DNA of 64,000 bases, taken from Bacteroidales bacterium. Lineage in GTDB: Bacteria > Bacteroidota > Bacteroidia > Bacteroidales > UBA932. The position numbers were made by a program, and so were the translations under genes. The stretch spans positions 99,660-163,659 of the forward strand of contig SUYQ01000002.1 of NCBI GenBank assembly GCA_015060325.1. The letters run 5' to 3'. How positions within the stretch are numbered: the first letter of the stretch is position 1; every line of letters starts with the position of its first letter. The notes under the pieces were generated by a model, which was not told where the DNA came from, ran no database searches, and saw only the letters and a program-made list of their open reading frames with translations. Below, piece by piece: positions 35,495-44,988 of this stretch.

Positions 35495-37450
35495 TTACCA
35501 AAGTGTTATATACATGATTGCCGTAATTATTCCTATACCGATTGCACCCCATGCATAACCCTTCGTGGTGTGGAAGAGCGAGAGGTCCACGGCAAGCGCC
35601 TTTGTGTCCCTCTTTGAATCCTGGGCATTGGACCAGAGCCAGATGGCATTGCATCCTACCAGCGCACCGAAGAAGAAGAATGCCTGGAATCCGATATCGT
35701 TAAGATATGCTATCGTATTGTTTTCAGGAGTAGCTGTCTCCGGCAGACATGCGCCCCAGATGACAACGACTGCTGCAGCAATGATGCACAGCAGGCCTGC
35801 TGCACCCATTATCTTGGCCCACTTCTTCATGGCTGCCCTGTCTTTCTGCTCTGGAAGGTCACAGGATACATACTTGTTGTCTATGAGAGACATTATGATG
35901 AAGAAGGTCACCAGGATGATGAAGATATATCCCGCACGCAGCTGGAAGGCCACATCGCCAAGACAAAGCTTGAAGAGGACTCCCAGAGGGATGGTAAGGA
36001 TCGCTGTCCATACCGCTGCCCTGTTGGATGCCCGTTTCCAGAGAAGTCCGAGGCCGAATACCACGATGATACCAGGATAGATGAAGCCGGAGTATTCCTG
36101 AATATACTGGAATGCCTGGTCAAGCGATCCGAGAAGCGGCTGCACAGCGATTGCTGCGATGACAAGAGAGGCGAGAGACGTGAGACGTCCTACATTGACC
36201 AGCTTCTTGTCCGACGCATCCTTATTGATGTACTTCTTGTAGATATCCATCGTGAAAAGGGTGGATGTGCTGTTGAACATCGATGCCAGTGACGAGATTA
36301 TGGCTGCTGCAAGCGCAGCGAACGAGAGTCCCTTCACGATAGGCGGAGTGAAGTTGCGGATAAGCCATGGATAGGCATCGTCAGCAACTTCTATAGAACC
36401 CTGAAGGTTAGTAAAGGCATCTGCGTTGACAGACATGTAATATGCGCATACTCCAGGAAGAACCACGATGAACGGAATCAGAAGCTTGAGGAAGCCGGCA
36501 AACACAAGACCCTTCTGAGCCTCGTTCACGCTCTTTGCCGCCAGTCCTTTCTGGATGATGTACTGGTTGAATCCCCAATATCCGAGATTTGTAAGCCATA
36601 CTCCTCCCACAACCGCAGCGATGCCTGGCACATTGGCGAAGGCATCTGCATTATGGGACTGCTGGATAACCATATGGAAATGGGTATCCCTTGCATATTC
36701 TCCTGATGTCAATGTCGTATATACATTCCTGAGACCTTCCAATGCTGCTCCGTCGCCGGCTGCCTTGAGAGCAAAGAACGCTGTTATCAGTCCGCCGCCG
36801 ACAAGGAAGAAGACCTGCATCACATCCGTCCACGCAACAGAAGCAAGACCTCCATAGATAGAATATAGTCCTGCCACGACGAAGAGCAGCACCACAATTA
36901 TCATCCTCACGGATATCACGGTCTCGCCGAAGGCTATGCACATGCCATGCAGACCGAGAATCTGTTCGATGGCAAGAGCTCCAAGCCATGCCACAGATGT
37001 AAGATTGACGAATATATAAAGGAAGAGCCAGAGCACCGAAAAGGCAAGACCCACTCCATCACTATACCTTTCCCTGAGGAACTGAGGAATGGTAAATATC
37101 TTTCTTTTGAGCATGATCGGGAGCAGGAACTTACCTATCACGATAAGTGTGATCGCTGCCATGACCTCATATGCAGCAGTTGCGATACCGTCACGGAAAC
37201 CGGTTCCGGACATTCCGATGAACTGCTCAGCAGAGATGTTGGCAGCGATAAGAGACGCTCCCACAGCCCACCAGGTCAATGTATTGCCGGCAAGGAAGTA
37301 GTCGTTGGCGCTCTTTTCCTGTCCTTTCTTGGTACGTCCCAGGAAGAGACCCAGGGCAACCAGAATCACGATATAAACAACAAAGATCACCAGATCCACC
37401 GTCTGGAATCCTGAGGCAGCAATCGCCTGGCTGATATCTGAAAACTTCAT
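35495..37450 (-). CDS. Sodium/solute symporter (SSS family), probable arabinose importer
   Basis: A 651-residue membrane protein with about 14 hydrophobic helices. Family segments: [20 protein letters not shown] followed by [20 protein letters not shown] near the N terminus, [16 protein letters not shown], the sodium-site helix [24 protein letters not shown], then [16 protein letters not shown]. It resembles SglT-type sodium/sugar cotransporters. Placed directly before araD and araA, it most likely brings arabinose (or a small arabinoside) across the inner membrane; substrate assignment rests on context only. Confidence 0.88.
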   Translation of the reverse strand: MKFSDISQAIAASGFQTVDLVIFVVYIVILVALGLFLGRTKKGQEKSANDYFLAGNTLTWWAVGASLIAANISAEQFIGMSGTGFRDGIATAAYEVMAAITLIVIGKFLLPIMLKRKIFTIPQFLRERYSDGVGLAFSVLWLFLYIFVNLTSVAWLGALAIEQILGLHGMCIAFGETVISVRMIIVVLLFVVAGLYSIYGGLASVAWTDVMQVFFLVGGGLITAFFALKAAGDGAALEGLRNVYTTLTSGEYARDTHFHMVIQQSHNADAFANVPGIAAVVGGVWLTNLGYWGFNQYIIQKGLAAKSVNEAQKGLVFAGFLKLLIPFIVVLPGVCAYYMSVNADAFTNLQGSIEVADDAYPWLIRNFTPPIVKGLSFAALAAAIISSLASMFNSTSTLFTMDIYKKYINKDASDKKLVNVGRLTSLASLVIAAIAVQPLLGSLDQAFQYIQEYSGFIYPGIIVVFGLGLLWKRASNRAAVWTAILTIPLGVLFKLCLGDVAFQLRAGYIFIILVTFFIIMSLIDNKYVSCDLPEQKDRAAMKKWAKIMGAAGLLCIIAAAVVVIWGACLPETATPENNTIAYLNDIGFQAFFFFGALVGCNAIWLWSNAQDSKRDTKALAVDLSLFHTTKGYAWGAIGIGIITAIMYITLW

Positions 37451-37465
37451 AATATATCCGTTTTA

Positions 37466-38665
37466 TTACTTGTCGCTGAAAAGGAAGGTTCCAAAGCCGA
37501 AATGCTCATAATAGTAGCCTTCAGGACGGATCTTCTCAAGCACCTCCGCAGTGTTCGGCATCGAAAGGCCCTTTCTGTTCACATAGTGGTTGTACGGCAT
37601 TTCAAACACCGGACGGAACTGGCCTCTCTTGTCCTCAGAGATGGTCTGCCAGTTGCAGTATTTGCCTGTCACATCCTTCCACACCTTGTAAGGAAGGTCA
37701 TTGTGACCTGCATTATAGCGGGCAGTATATTCAAATCCCTTCATCAGACGGTTGTCATCTATTCCATAGAGATCGGTGCCCTGGTTCCAGGCGATCTCGC
37801 ATGATACCGAAAGACATGCAAGTCCAAGCTGAGTATGTGCCTGGTCACGTCCGCTCTCCTGGCATTGTCCGGTCTCTCCATCCACATAGTTGTAGATAGT
37901 TCCGTTATCGTTACCGTACTGGTAGAACTTCACGCCCTCCTTATACATATCAACGTCGTCCAGGAGAACGGCGGCTGCAATATAAGACATTCCTACTGAC
38001 GTACCCCAATTGCCGTTGGAGTATGCCGGCTTACCCATGAACTCCACAAGTACAGGCACAAAGACATTGCGGAACATACCACACACCTTCGCAAACATTT
38101 CGTCTGTCATGCCCTGCGGATAGAGATATCTCATCATCTCCGCTGCATACATGAACTTCACGCCCATGATGCCCGCAAGCAGCGGCTGATCATTGCCGAC
38201 AATGGCCTTCAGCGTGCCGGCATATGCATTCAGGATCTCGACAGACTTCTTCGCATGGGCCTCATCGCCTGTCACAGCATACATCACAGAGTTCTGATAT
38301 GCGGCATTGAAATCGCTCTCGTAGTTGCTCTGGATGGCCTGCTTTCCGTCATAGGTTCCACGATATATCTCCTTGTACGGACCCTGAAGAGGATAGTTCG
38401 ACTTCGAGTGCGCATCGGCAGCGAACTTCTCATAGCAAATATAAGCAGGTTGTTCCTGATTTGCAACTATCTCTTTCCAGCGCTCTACATCCTCTGCTGT
38501 ATGAAGCAGTCCCGGATGCACAAACTTGTCGGGAATGGACAACGCTTCCTTCTTGTTATCTTCAGGAAGTGTCAAATCCACATTACCTTGCTTCAGGTCA
38601 TTGCAGGCACATGACATCAGGATCGAGGCCATTGCCGCCGACATTAAAATCAGAATTCTTTTCAT
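37466..38665 (-). CDS. Alginate-lyase-family (PF05426, PL38-like) lipoprotein 1
   Basis: A 399-residue lipoprotein (ILMSCAC; probable acylated Cys19) with the all-helical toroid of the alginate_lyase family: KFVHPGLLHTAEDVERWKEI at the start, YSNGNWGTSVGMSYIAAAV in the middle, ETGQCQESGRDQAHTQLGLA toward the active-site groove, and YNHYVNRKGLSMPNT. It shares with its two downstream-in-map paralogues the ESGRDQ.H motif and the leader D-LK-G-VDLT after the lipobox, but is shorter and the most diverged of the three. Expected to cleave a uronic-acid polymer by beta-elimination. Start overlaps the previous stop (TAATG). Confidence 0.75.
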   Translation of the reverse strand: MKRILILMSAAMASILMSCACNDLKQGNVDLTLPEDNKKEALSIPDKFVHPGLLHTAEDVERWKEIVANQEQPAYICYEKFAADAHSKSNYPLQGPYKEIYRGTYDGKQAIQSNYESDFNAAYQNSVMYAVTGDEAHAKKSVEILNAYAGTLKAIVGNDQPLLAGIMGVKFMYAAEMMRYLYPQGMTDEMFAKVCGMFRNVFVPVLVEFMGKPAYSNGNWGTSVGMSYIAAAVLLDDVDMYKEGVKFYQYGNDNGTIYNYVDGETGQCQESGRDQAHTQLGLACLSVSCEIAWNQGTDLYGIDDNRLMKGFEYTARYNAGHNDLPYKVWKDVTGKYCNWQTISEDKRGQFRPVFEMPYNHYVNRKGLSMPNTAEVLEKIRPEGYYYEHFGFGTFLFSDK

Positions 38666-40056
38666 TATTCTCCTTTATAAAATAACATCGTTCCCCAACC
38701 CAACTGATCGAATGCACCGCTGACAGAACCGTAGCGATCGGTTCCGGCTCCGCCGTCACCTGTCAGGATGCCGTTTGTATATCTCAACTGCTCGGCAAAA
38801 AGCTTAATATAATAAACTTCATCAGCCGAAACATTCTTGTAATGCTTGTAATGCGAATATATCAGATCCCAGCAAGGACGCTCCTTTCCTCTTCCCTCGG
38901 ATGAGACAACAGCGTGTTCCGCTCCATGCGACTGATTGCTGCAGCCGCATCCCGGAGGACAATAGCTGTATGGCGTGAATGGCATTGATGTACAGAGGTA
39001 CGTTCCGCCCGGCTTTACATTGTATTTGGCAGTGTACTGGCACATTGCAAGCACCTTGTTGTTCTCCATTCCCCAGAAGTCAATTCCGAGGTTCCATGCC
39101 ATCTGACATAGTTCTGCACACATAGAGATGACAAGCGTTCCATGGCCTTGGTCACGGCCGGATTCCATGCTCTGGGCGATCATTCCGTGTCCGCTCGGAT
39201 CCGGAATCGGATCATATGGAATCATGTTGTCAATGCAGCCGCTGCCGGCTCCCTCACGGAAATTCCAATACACTTTATTCACTACTTCAACATCTTCGAG
39301 ATAGATACCTATCGCCATCATGGAAGCAAGGTTGCAAAGTTCCCAATTCGACCAATAATGCAGGTTGCAGTTATTGGTCCCTCCATGCGTCTCCAGGAAC
39401 CACTCGTTTCTTTCAAGCCAGACTCTCCTGAGCCATGCCTTGAAATTGTTCTGATCTGCTGCCGTCCAGCCCTCGTAATCGCGCAGAAGTTCCGCGGCAT
39501 TCGCCAATGTATAGCCACGGAAGCCCAGACACAGATACTGGTTATTATCATTCGCAGCAACCTTCTGGCATTTGGAGGCCCACTCATTGAGAATCGCCAC
39601 TGATGCATCTGCATATTCAGGATTATCGCTGAGACGCCATCTTAGAGCAAGCTGATATGCTGCGGCAGCATCATTCATTATGATTCCGCTGTTGTCCTTG
39701 TCATACCCTGTTCCCTTAGGGTCTCCAGCCACAATTACCTCAACCGGACTTGCCTTATAAGTCGGCTGGGCGAATTTGTTCCCGCAGAAATTCTGATATG
39801 ACACATAGACCGGATCGTCCGCAGAAGCGGCGGCAATGCTTGCCCTCACCCTTTGAATATCATCCTCCGTCACCAACGCGCAAGGATGATTGAACTGATA
39901 GGAATCCGGGTATTCGAATACTTCTTCAGGTACCTTGTCTTCTTCTCCCGAATCACCTGGAGTCAGGTCCACGACACCGTCCTTAAGAGGATCGGAGCAT
40001 GCTGACGCCATTGTCACCAGCATGCCCGATACAAGTATAAGCAACGATTTCTTCAT
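38665..40056 (-). CDS. Alginate-lyase-family (PF05426, PL38-like) lipoprotein 2
   Basis: A 463-residue lipoprotein (lipobox MASAC, then SDPLKDGVVDLTP). Toroid motifs: FNHPCALVTEDDIQRVRASI, NCNLHYWSNWELCNLASMMA, IPDPSGHGMIAQSMESGRDQ followed by GHGTLV, and a Cys-rich loop YCPPGCGCSNQSHGAEH absent from lipoprotein 1. It is very similar to lipoprotein 3 across its whole length, so they are recent duplicates. Likely a lyase for the locus substrate; whether all copies are active and have the same cleavage preference is open. Confidence 0.78.
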   Translation of the reverse strand: MKKSLLILVSGMLVTMASACSDPLKDGVVDLTPGDSGEEDKVPEEVFEYPDSYQFNHPCALVTEDDIQRVRASIAAASADDPVYVSYQNFCGNKFAQPTYKASPVEVIVAGDPKGTGYDKDNSGIIMNDAAAAYQLALRWRLSDNPEYADASVAILNEWASKCQKVAANDNNQYLCLGFRGYTLANAAELLRDYEGWTAADQNNFKAWLRRVWLERNEWFLETHGGTNNCNLHYWSNWELCNLASMMAIGIYLEDVEVVNKVYWNFREGAGSGCIDNMIPYDPIPDPSGHGMIAQSMESGRDQGHGTLVISMCAELCQMAWNLGIDFWGMENNKVLAMCQYTAKYNVKPGGTYLCTSMPFTPYSYCPPGCGCSNQSHGAEHAVVSSEGRGKERPCWDLIYSHYKHYKNVSADEVYYIKLFAEQLRYTNGILTGDGGAGTDRYGSVSGAFDQLGWGTMLFYKGE

Positions 40057-40063
40057 TATCGTT

Positions 40064-41503
40064 TTACTCGCCTTTATAGAACATCATTGTACCCCAGCCG
40101 ATCTGGTCGAAGGCGCCGCTGGCAGAGCCGTAGCGGCTGTCGCCTGATCCGCCGTCACCGGTAAGGCTGCCATTTGTATATCTGAGCTGCTCGGCAAAGA
40201 GTTTCACATAGTATACATCGTCGTCTGCGCAGTTCTTCTCATACTTGTAGTGAGAATAGATCAGGTCCCAGCCCGGACGGGTTGTTCCTCGTCCCTCATC
40301 ATTGGCAACCACTGTGTGCTCTGCCCCATGAGTCTGATTATTGCAGCCACATCCTGGAGGACAATAGCTGTATGGCGTAAACGGCATAGAGGTACAGAGG
40401 TAAGTTCCATATGGCTTGGCATTCCACTTGGCGGTATATTGACACATGGCAAGCACCTTATTATCCTCCATTCCCCAGAAGTCAATTCCAAGATTCCATG
40501 CCATCTGGCACAACTCAGCACAGATGGATACCACCAAGGTAGCATGACCCTGGTCGCGGCCCGACTCCATGCTCTGGGCGATCATTCCGTGTCCGCTCGG
40601 ATCCGGGATCGGATCATAAGGAATCATGTTGTTGATTGCACCGCTGCCGGTTCCCTCGCGGAAGTTGCGGTAAACCTTGTTCACGAGAGCCACATCCTCA
40701 AGATAGATGCCGATGGCCATCAGTGAGGCAAGGTTGGCGAGCTCCCAGTTCGACCAGTAGTGAAGGTCGCATGTTCCGCTGCCTCCCTTATTGTCCACGA
40801 ACCACTCGTTCTTTGCCACCCAGACAGTCCTGAGCCATGTCTTGAAGTCGTTCTGGTCGTTAGATGCCCAGCCTTCATAGTCGCGGAGCAGCTCTGCAGC
40901 GTTTCCGAGGGTATAGCCCTGGAATCCGGCGCAGAGGTACTGGTTATTGTCGTTAGCGGTGATCTTCCTGCACTTGTCCGCCCAGGCGTTGAGAACAGCC
41001 ACAGCTGCGTCAGCATACTTGGTCTCGCCGCTGATCTTCCAACGAAGGGCAAGCTGGTATGCCGCAGAAGCGTCACGCATGATGTTTCCATAGTTCTCGC
41101 CGCTGACTCCCGTGCCGGTTGCATCTCCTCTGACGATGGTCTCCACCGGACTTGCCTTGTATGAAGCCACAGCGTATGGACTCTTGCAGAAGTTCTGATA
41201 CGAAACATATACCGGGTCTGAAGCGTTTGCAGATGCAACGCTGGCCTGGACCCTTGCTATGTCCTCTGCAGTCACGAGAGCGCAAGGATGGTTGAAGACA
41301 TAGCCGGCTGGATACTGGAATCCCTGATCGCCTGTGTTTCCGCCGTCTTCATTTCCGCCATCACCGCCTCCAGGCTGCTCTGTGTCGCCACCCGGCTTGT
41401 TCGGAGTCAGGTCAACGACTCCTTCCTTCAGGTTATCCGAGCAGGATGCCGCGCACATAAGCGCGGCCATCACTGCCAGGATTGAAAGTATTGTTTTTTT
41501 CAT
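40064..41503 (-). CDS. Alginate-lyase-family (PF05426, PL38-like) lipoprotein 3
   Basis: A 479-residue lipoprotein (lipobox CAASC, then SDNLKEGVVDLTPN) with a Gly/Asp/Glu-rich linker of about 25 residues (GGGDGGNEDGGNTGD) that would hold the enzyme away from the membrane. Catalytic region as in lipoprotein 2: CDLHYWSNWELANLASLMAI, PSGHGMIAQSMESGRDQGHA, YCPPGCGCNNQTHGAEH. The long linker is typical for surface lipoproteins. Follows the Mfa-like lipoprotein gene by 1 base. Confidence 0.78.
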   Translation of the reverse strand: MKKTILSILAVMAALMCAASCSDNLKEGVVDLTPNKPGGDTEQPGGGDGGNEDGGNTGDQGFQYPAGYVFNHPCALVTAEDIARVQASVASANASDPVYVSYQNFCKSPYAVASYKASPVETIVRGDATGTGVSGENYGNIMRDASAAYQLALRWKISGETKYADAAVAVLNAWADKCRKITANDNNQYLCAGFQGYTLGNAAELLRDYEGWASNDQNDFKTWLRTVWVAKNEWFVDNKGGSGTCDLHYWSNWELANLASLMAIGIYLEDVALVNKVYRNFREGTGSGAINNMIPYDPIPDPSGHGMIAQSMESGRDQGHATLVVSICAELCQMAWNLGIDFWGMEDNKVLAMCQYTAKWNAKPYGTYLCTSMPFTPYSYCPPGCGCNNQTHGAEHTVVANDEGRGTTRPGWDLIYSHYKYEKNCADDDVYYVKLFAEQLRYTNGSLTGDGGSGDSRYGSASGAFDQIGWGTMMFYKGE

Positions 41504-41504
41504 A

Positions 41505-43193
41505 TTATTCAGTTATTCCGAAATAAGCCTTTGCGTCTTCCAGGGTTCTGAAAGTATGGAATCCATAGAAATCCAGACTGAGTTCTGCCGTGAGATCTGT
41601 TTTCTTTGTAGCGGTGTTGATGTCTGCATACTTCAGCTGGAAGGTCTTGTTGAATTCTATAATGCCATAGTCTGCCAGATACTTTCCACCTATTGTCTGC
41701 TGAGTGAGGTCATAGATGAGAATCTTCTTGCCATCTACGGTATACTTGTATTTACCGTCATTATTATTGGCCTGGACAGGTCCGCCGATTCCACCATCCT
41801 TCTCAACAACGTCAAAGGTAATGTTTCTGTTGACACCGTAGACATCCTTTACATCCTCCAGATGGAAGCATACTATAGGATATTCAATGTTCAGATATGA
41901 CTTACCTGACTTTTTCATGTCGCAACGATACGTGTTGTAATTCTCTCCATTATCGTTTTGCTTGACAGTAAGCAGCGGATATATCTTCAATGAAGACTCG
42001 GTAATCTCCGGAGCTTTTGCCTGATGGCTGGAATTCGCCCATGCACTCTTTGCATACCATTGATTATCGGTCAATGATTCCTGATTGTAAACTTCCTTAT
42101 AATATCCTTTTACCACATTGAATGTGACTACCGCTTCAACGCCATCTGCTTTGACATGAATGAATTCATTGCCCGGATCTCCAGTAAAGGTAACGAGACC
42201 GTTGGCATCAACAGTGGCGACCTTACCGCTTCTGCTGGTATAAGTGATAGTGCTGCCATCAGCCGCACCGGCACAGGTAAGCTGATATGATTTGACTCCC
42301 ATAGGAAAATCTCCCTGAGGAGCATTTGTCACTGTGAAGTCCTTTGCATTGGCAAGGTTGACAGTACCCAGATTATAGATTGTGTTGGATTTGAGTGTAA
42401 AATCCTTCTGGGCAATGATGGTCTTCACTGTTCCATCAGACAAGGTCACACTCAAAGACTGGATCTGCTGCTTTGCATCTGTGCTAGGGTTAGGACCTGC
42501 CACAATATAATATGTACCTGGTTCAAGAGCAGAACCGTCTTCAGAGGCCAATGTCAATGACTTTCCGTAGTTATCATTACTTTTAGATACAGTTCCTTCT
42601 GTCACATTATAAGTGAATGTGCCGGTCATCGCAAGTCTGGTGCGGAAAGAGATTGCTGTGACATCTGTAAGATCCTCAGGTATGATAACCTTGATCAAAG
42701 AGCAGAGATTCTTGAAAGAGAAATGATTTGCTTCTTTGGTTGTTGTTGCCAACATGAGATTCAAAGCCGGGTCAAATCCACCCTTTACAGCCTTCTGGGT
42801 GTATGGTATTGTAGTCTTTACTGTAGTTACACCGTCCACAACGGTCACTGAAGCTGCTGAATTGTATGGGTAAAGTGCTACGAAATCAGTTGCCTCGGCA
42901 TCAGTTGCGCCAGTGAAGTCTGCTGTAGTACCATTAATGTTTTCAGCTGCAAAAGCTGTGTGGGAAGCAACCGCTCCTTCATTTATGGCAAATACAGATA
43001 TCTTGTCTCTGTCTGACCAGTTTACAGACTTTCCGTCTGTATGAAGGCTGGTCTTTGTCGCCATGTCGGTAGTAGCTGTGAAAGTCTTCTGTACGAGATT
43101 GTCCGCCGGTTCTGTTACAGGAGCCTGCTCCTTTGCGCATGAAACTGCAAGAAGCATTGCAGCTGCGCCCATGCAATATATAATCTTTTTCAT
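41505..43193 (-). CDS. Fimbrillin-like lipoprotein with C-terminal putative glycan-binding domain
   Basis: A 562-residue lipoprotein; I choose the ATG at 43193 because it gives the signal MKKIIYCMGAAAMLLAVSC (Cys19) and follows a strong AGGAGG. Residues ~25-300 look like a fimbrillin/Mfa-like fold (ATKTSLHTDGKSVNWSDRDK, FVALYPYN); ~310-385 is an Ig-like domain (TYTSRSGKVATVDANGLVTF); ~390-562 is a domain shared with the next protein in the operon (SYLNIEYPIVCFHLEDVKDV, GGIGGPVQANNNDGKYKYT, FQLKYADI, GFHTFRTLEDAKAYF). By position after SusD it should be a surface glycan-binding protein. Confidence 0.75.
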   Translation of the reverse strand: MKKIIYCMGAAAMLLAVSCAKEQAPVTEPADNLVQKTFTATTDMATKTSLHTDGKSVNWSDRDKISVFAINEGAVASHTAFAAENINGTTADFTGATDAEATDFVALYPYNSAASVTVVDGVTTVKTTIPYTQKAVKGGFDPALNLMLATTTKEANHFSFKNLCSLIKVIIPEDLTDVTAISFRTRLAMTGTFTYNVTEGTVSKSNDNYGKSLTLASEDGSALEPGTYYIVAGPNPSTDAKQQIQSLSVTLSDGTVKTIIAQKDFTLKSNTIYNLGTVNLANAKDFTVTNAPQGDFPMGVKSYQLTCAGAADGSTITYTSRSGKVATVDANGLVTFTGDPGNEFIHVKADGVEAVVTFNVVKGYYKEVYNQESLTDNQWYAKSAWANSSHQAKAPEITESSLKIYPLLTVKQNDNGENYNTYRCDMKKSGKSYLNIEYPIVCFHLEDVKDVYGVNRNITFDVVEKDGGIGGPVQANNNDGKYKYTVDGKKILIYDLTQQTIGGKYLADYGIIEFNKTFQLKYADINTATKKTDLTAELSLDFYGFHTFRTLEDAKAYFGITE

Positions 43194-43212
43194 AATTATC
43201 ATCCTCCTGTCT

Positions 43213-43368
43213 TTACCAGCCGAATAAGACTGTGTCGTCATCTTCTTCAAACATCTGCGTGCTTGCGCAGAGCACTCCTTCGTTCTGCATGTTGAGAACG
43301 GCAACAGCCGGAGCCTCGTATTGAGGCTCGGCTGCTGACTTTAATACTTCTTTCTTCATATCTTTCAT
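43213..43368 (-). CDS. 51-residue small protein between two surface lipoprotein genes
   Basis: An open frame of 51 codons that fits exactly in the gap: it starts 6 bases after the stop of the upstream lipoprotein gene and stops 19 bases before the next start. The peptide begins MKDMKKEVLKSAAEPQYEAP and continues AVAVLNMQNEGVLCAS, ending in an acidic tail and LFGW. No signal peptide. The pattern YEAPxVxVLxxxxEGVLCxS is one I recognise from small unnamed Bacteroidales and Prevotella proteins next to surface lipoprotein genes. Function unknown; it could be a leader, a chaperone-like partner or a secreted peptide. Too short for routine gene calls. Confidence 0.65.
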   Translation of the reverse strand: MKDMKKEVLKSAAEPQYEAPAVAVLNMQNEGVLCASTQMFEEDDDTVLFGW

Positions 43369-43374
43369 TCAATG

Positions 43375-44967
43375 TTATTCGAATGTTATTCCGGTCTCAG
43401 CTGACCAGCCGTTGAGATAAGAATTGAGGGCATCCTCGCTCTGGAATGTGTGGAACCAGAACATTCTGTAGTGTACGCCAGGATCATCCGGGAAGTCCGC
43501 CTTGTCAGAAAGTCTGATATCCGCATACTTGAGCTGGAATGTTGCGAATGTACATACCGTGCCCTCAGGAAGGAGGTTGGTTCCGTCTGACTTGCCGAAG
43601 CCCTGGGTTGCAAGGTCGTAGACAAGGATTGCAGAACCGTCTGAACACTTGTACTTCTTCTTCCACTTGTTGTTGTTCGAACCGATACCGCCTGAGTACT
43701 TGGTTCCGTCCTCGATGTTTCCGCTGGTGTCGAATGTGATGTTACGTGCATATCCGAGGTCGTTCACGTCATCGATGCGGAAGCAGAGGATAGGATAGTT
43801 CTGAGTGATATAGGTAGGAGCAGTACGCTTGATGTCACCACGGAGAGTGTTCGAGTTAGCTCTGTTAGGAGTGAAGAAGATATGAGTCTGAGGCTCTGCC
43901 CTCCATTCCTGAGTACCACCATTGGTTCCCATGTTCCAGCTGATGAGGTTCTGGTCAGCGAAATGCTCGCGATAGAATCCGGCAGGGATGACGAACTTCA
44001 TGGTCTGGGTCTTCACAAATCCCTCAGGAGTGTTTTCTGACTCAGGAACGGCGACAGTGATGTCAACCTCACCATACATGTTGAATGTAACCTTACCCTT
44101 GGTGTCAACTGTTGCTACTGAAGGGTCGCTTGATGTCCATGTCAGCTTAGACTTGGTCGAAACTGCAGGATATGTCTCGAAGTCGATCTGGAAGTATCCG
44201 TCACCGACAGAGAATACGTCATCTGCTCCAGGAGCGTTGTTGATCTTGATTCCTTCCGGAGTGATCACCTTGTCGATGTAAATCGCATACTCGGCAGAAA
44301 CCTTGTCTGCATCGAGAGCGGTGGCAACCATCTTCACTTCACCCTGAGCAACACCGGTAACAACACCTGTAATAGGGTCGATCACGGCGATAGACTCATC
44401 CTTTGAAGACCAGAGAACAGTCTTGTATGTCGCCTCAGCCGGAGTTACTGTTGCCGAGAGAGTCATAGACTCGCCGATGTAGCATGAAGGAAGCGGGCTG
44501 AACTCGCTTACATGGTCGCTGTCGTCAGTGATCTCAATTGAAGTCACCTTTGTGACATCAGCCACGACTGTAATCTTGAGTGAAGCTGTTGCAGGAAGGT
44601 TCACTGTAGAAGGCGCCACAGTAACCACTGCGATACCGGCTTCCTTTGCAGTAATCATTCCTGTCTCGTCAACTACAACTACGTTCTCGTCGCTTGAAGT
44701 CCACACCACACCCGGATGGGTAAGAGTGGAAAGATCCGCAGGATCAGATACGAATCCCAGCTGGATGCTCTCTCCGACAAGGAGAGGAAGAGTCTGAGAC
44801 TCAGTCTCATCCACATATATCTTGGCCTTGTCCTCATTAGCCATGTCAATCTGGATCGAATACATCAGATTGGCAGAATCAAGCACATATGGCTCCTCCT
44901 CGCATGACGCGAAGCCGAACATAAGCGCAAGAGCGGCTAAAGGCAAATATCTTTTTATGCTTTTCAT
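43375..44967 (-). CDS. Surface lipoprotein with Ig-like repeats and shared C-terminal domain
   Basis: A 530-residue lipoprotein (MFGFASCEEEP, Cys22). The acidic residues right after the Cys fit the Bacteroidota surface-export signal. Three Big_2-type Ig-like domains follow (LGFVSDPADLSTLTHPGVVW, VLWSSKDESIAVIDPITGVV, LTWTSSDPSVATVDTKGKVT), then the C-terminal domain (~335-530) related to that of the 41505-43193 protein: TYITQNYPILCFRIDDVNDL, GGIGSNNNKWKKKYKC, FQLKYADIRL, WFHTFQSEDALNSYL. I recall such C-terminal domains as DUF4979 or similar. As the gene after SusD, a glycan-binding role at the surface is likely. Confidence 0.8.
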   Translation of the reverse strand: MKSIKRYLPLAALALMFGFASCEEEPYVLDSANLMYSIQIDMANEDKAKIYVDETESQTLPLLVGESIQLGFVSDPADLSTLTHPGVVWTSSDENVVVVDETGMITAKEAGIAVVTVAPSTVNLPATASLKITVVADVTKVTSIEITDDSDHVSEFSPLPSCYIGESMTLSATVTPAEATYKTVLWSSKDESIAVIDPITGVVTGVAQGEVKMVATALDADKVSAEYAIYIDKVITPEGIKINNAPGADDVFSVGDGYFQIDFETYPAVSTKSKLTWTSSDPSVATVDTKGKVTFNMYGEVDITVAVPESENTPEGFVKTQTMKFVIPAGFYREHFADQNLISWNMGTNGGTQEWRAEPQTHIFFTPNRANSNTLRGDIKRTAPTYITQNYPILCFRIDDVNDLGYARNITFDTSGNIEDGTKYSGGIGSNNNKWKKKYKCSDGSAILVYDLATQGFGKSDGTNLLPEGTVCTFATFQLKYADIRLSDKADFPDDPGVHYRMFWFHTFQSEDALNSYLNGWSAETGITFE

Positions 44968-44988
44968 ATTGAATTCTGTTTTTGAATG

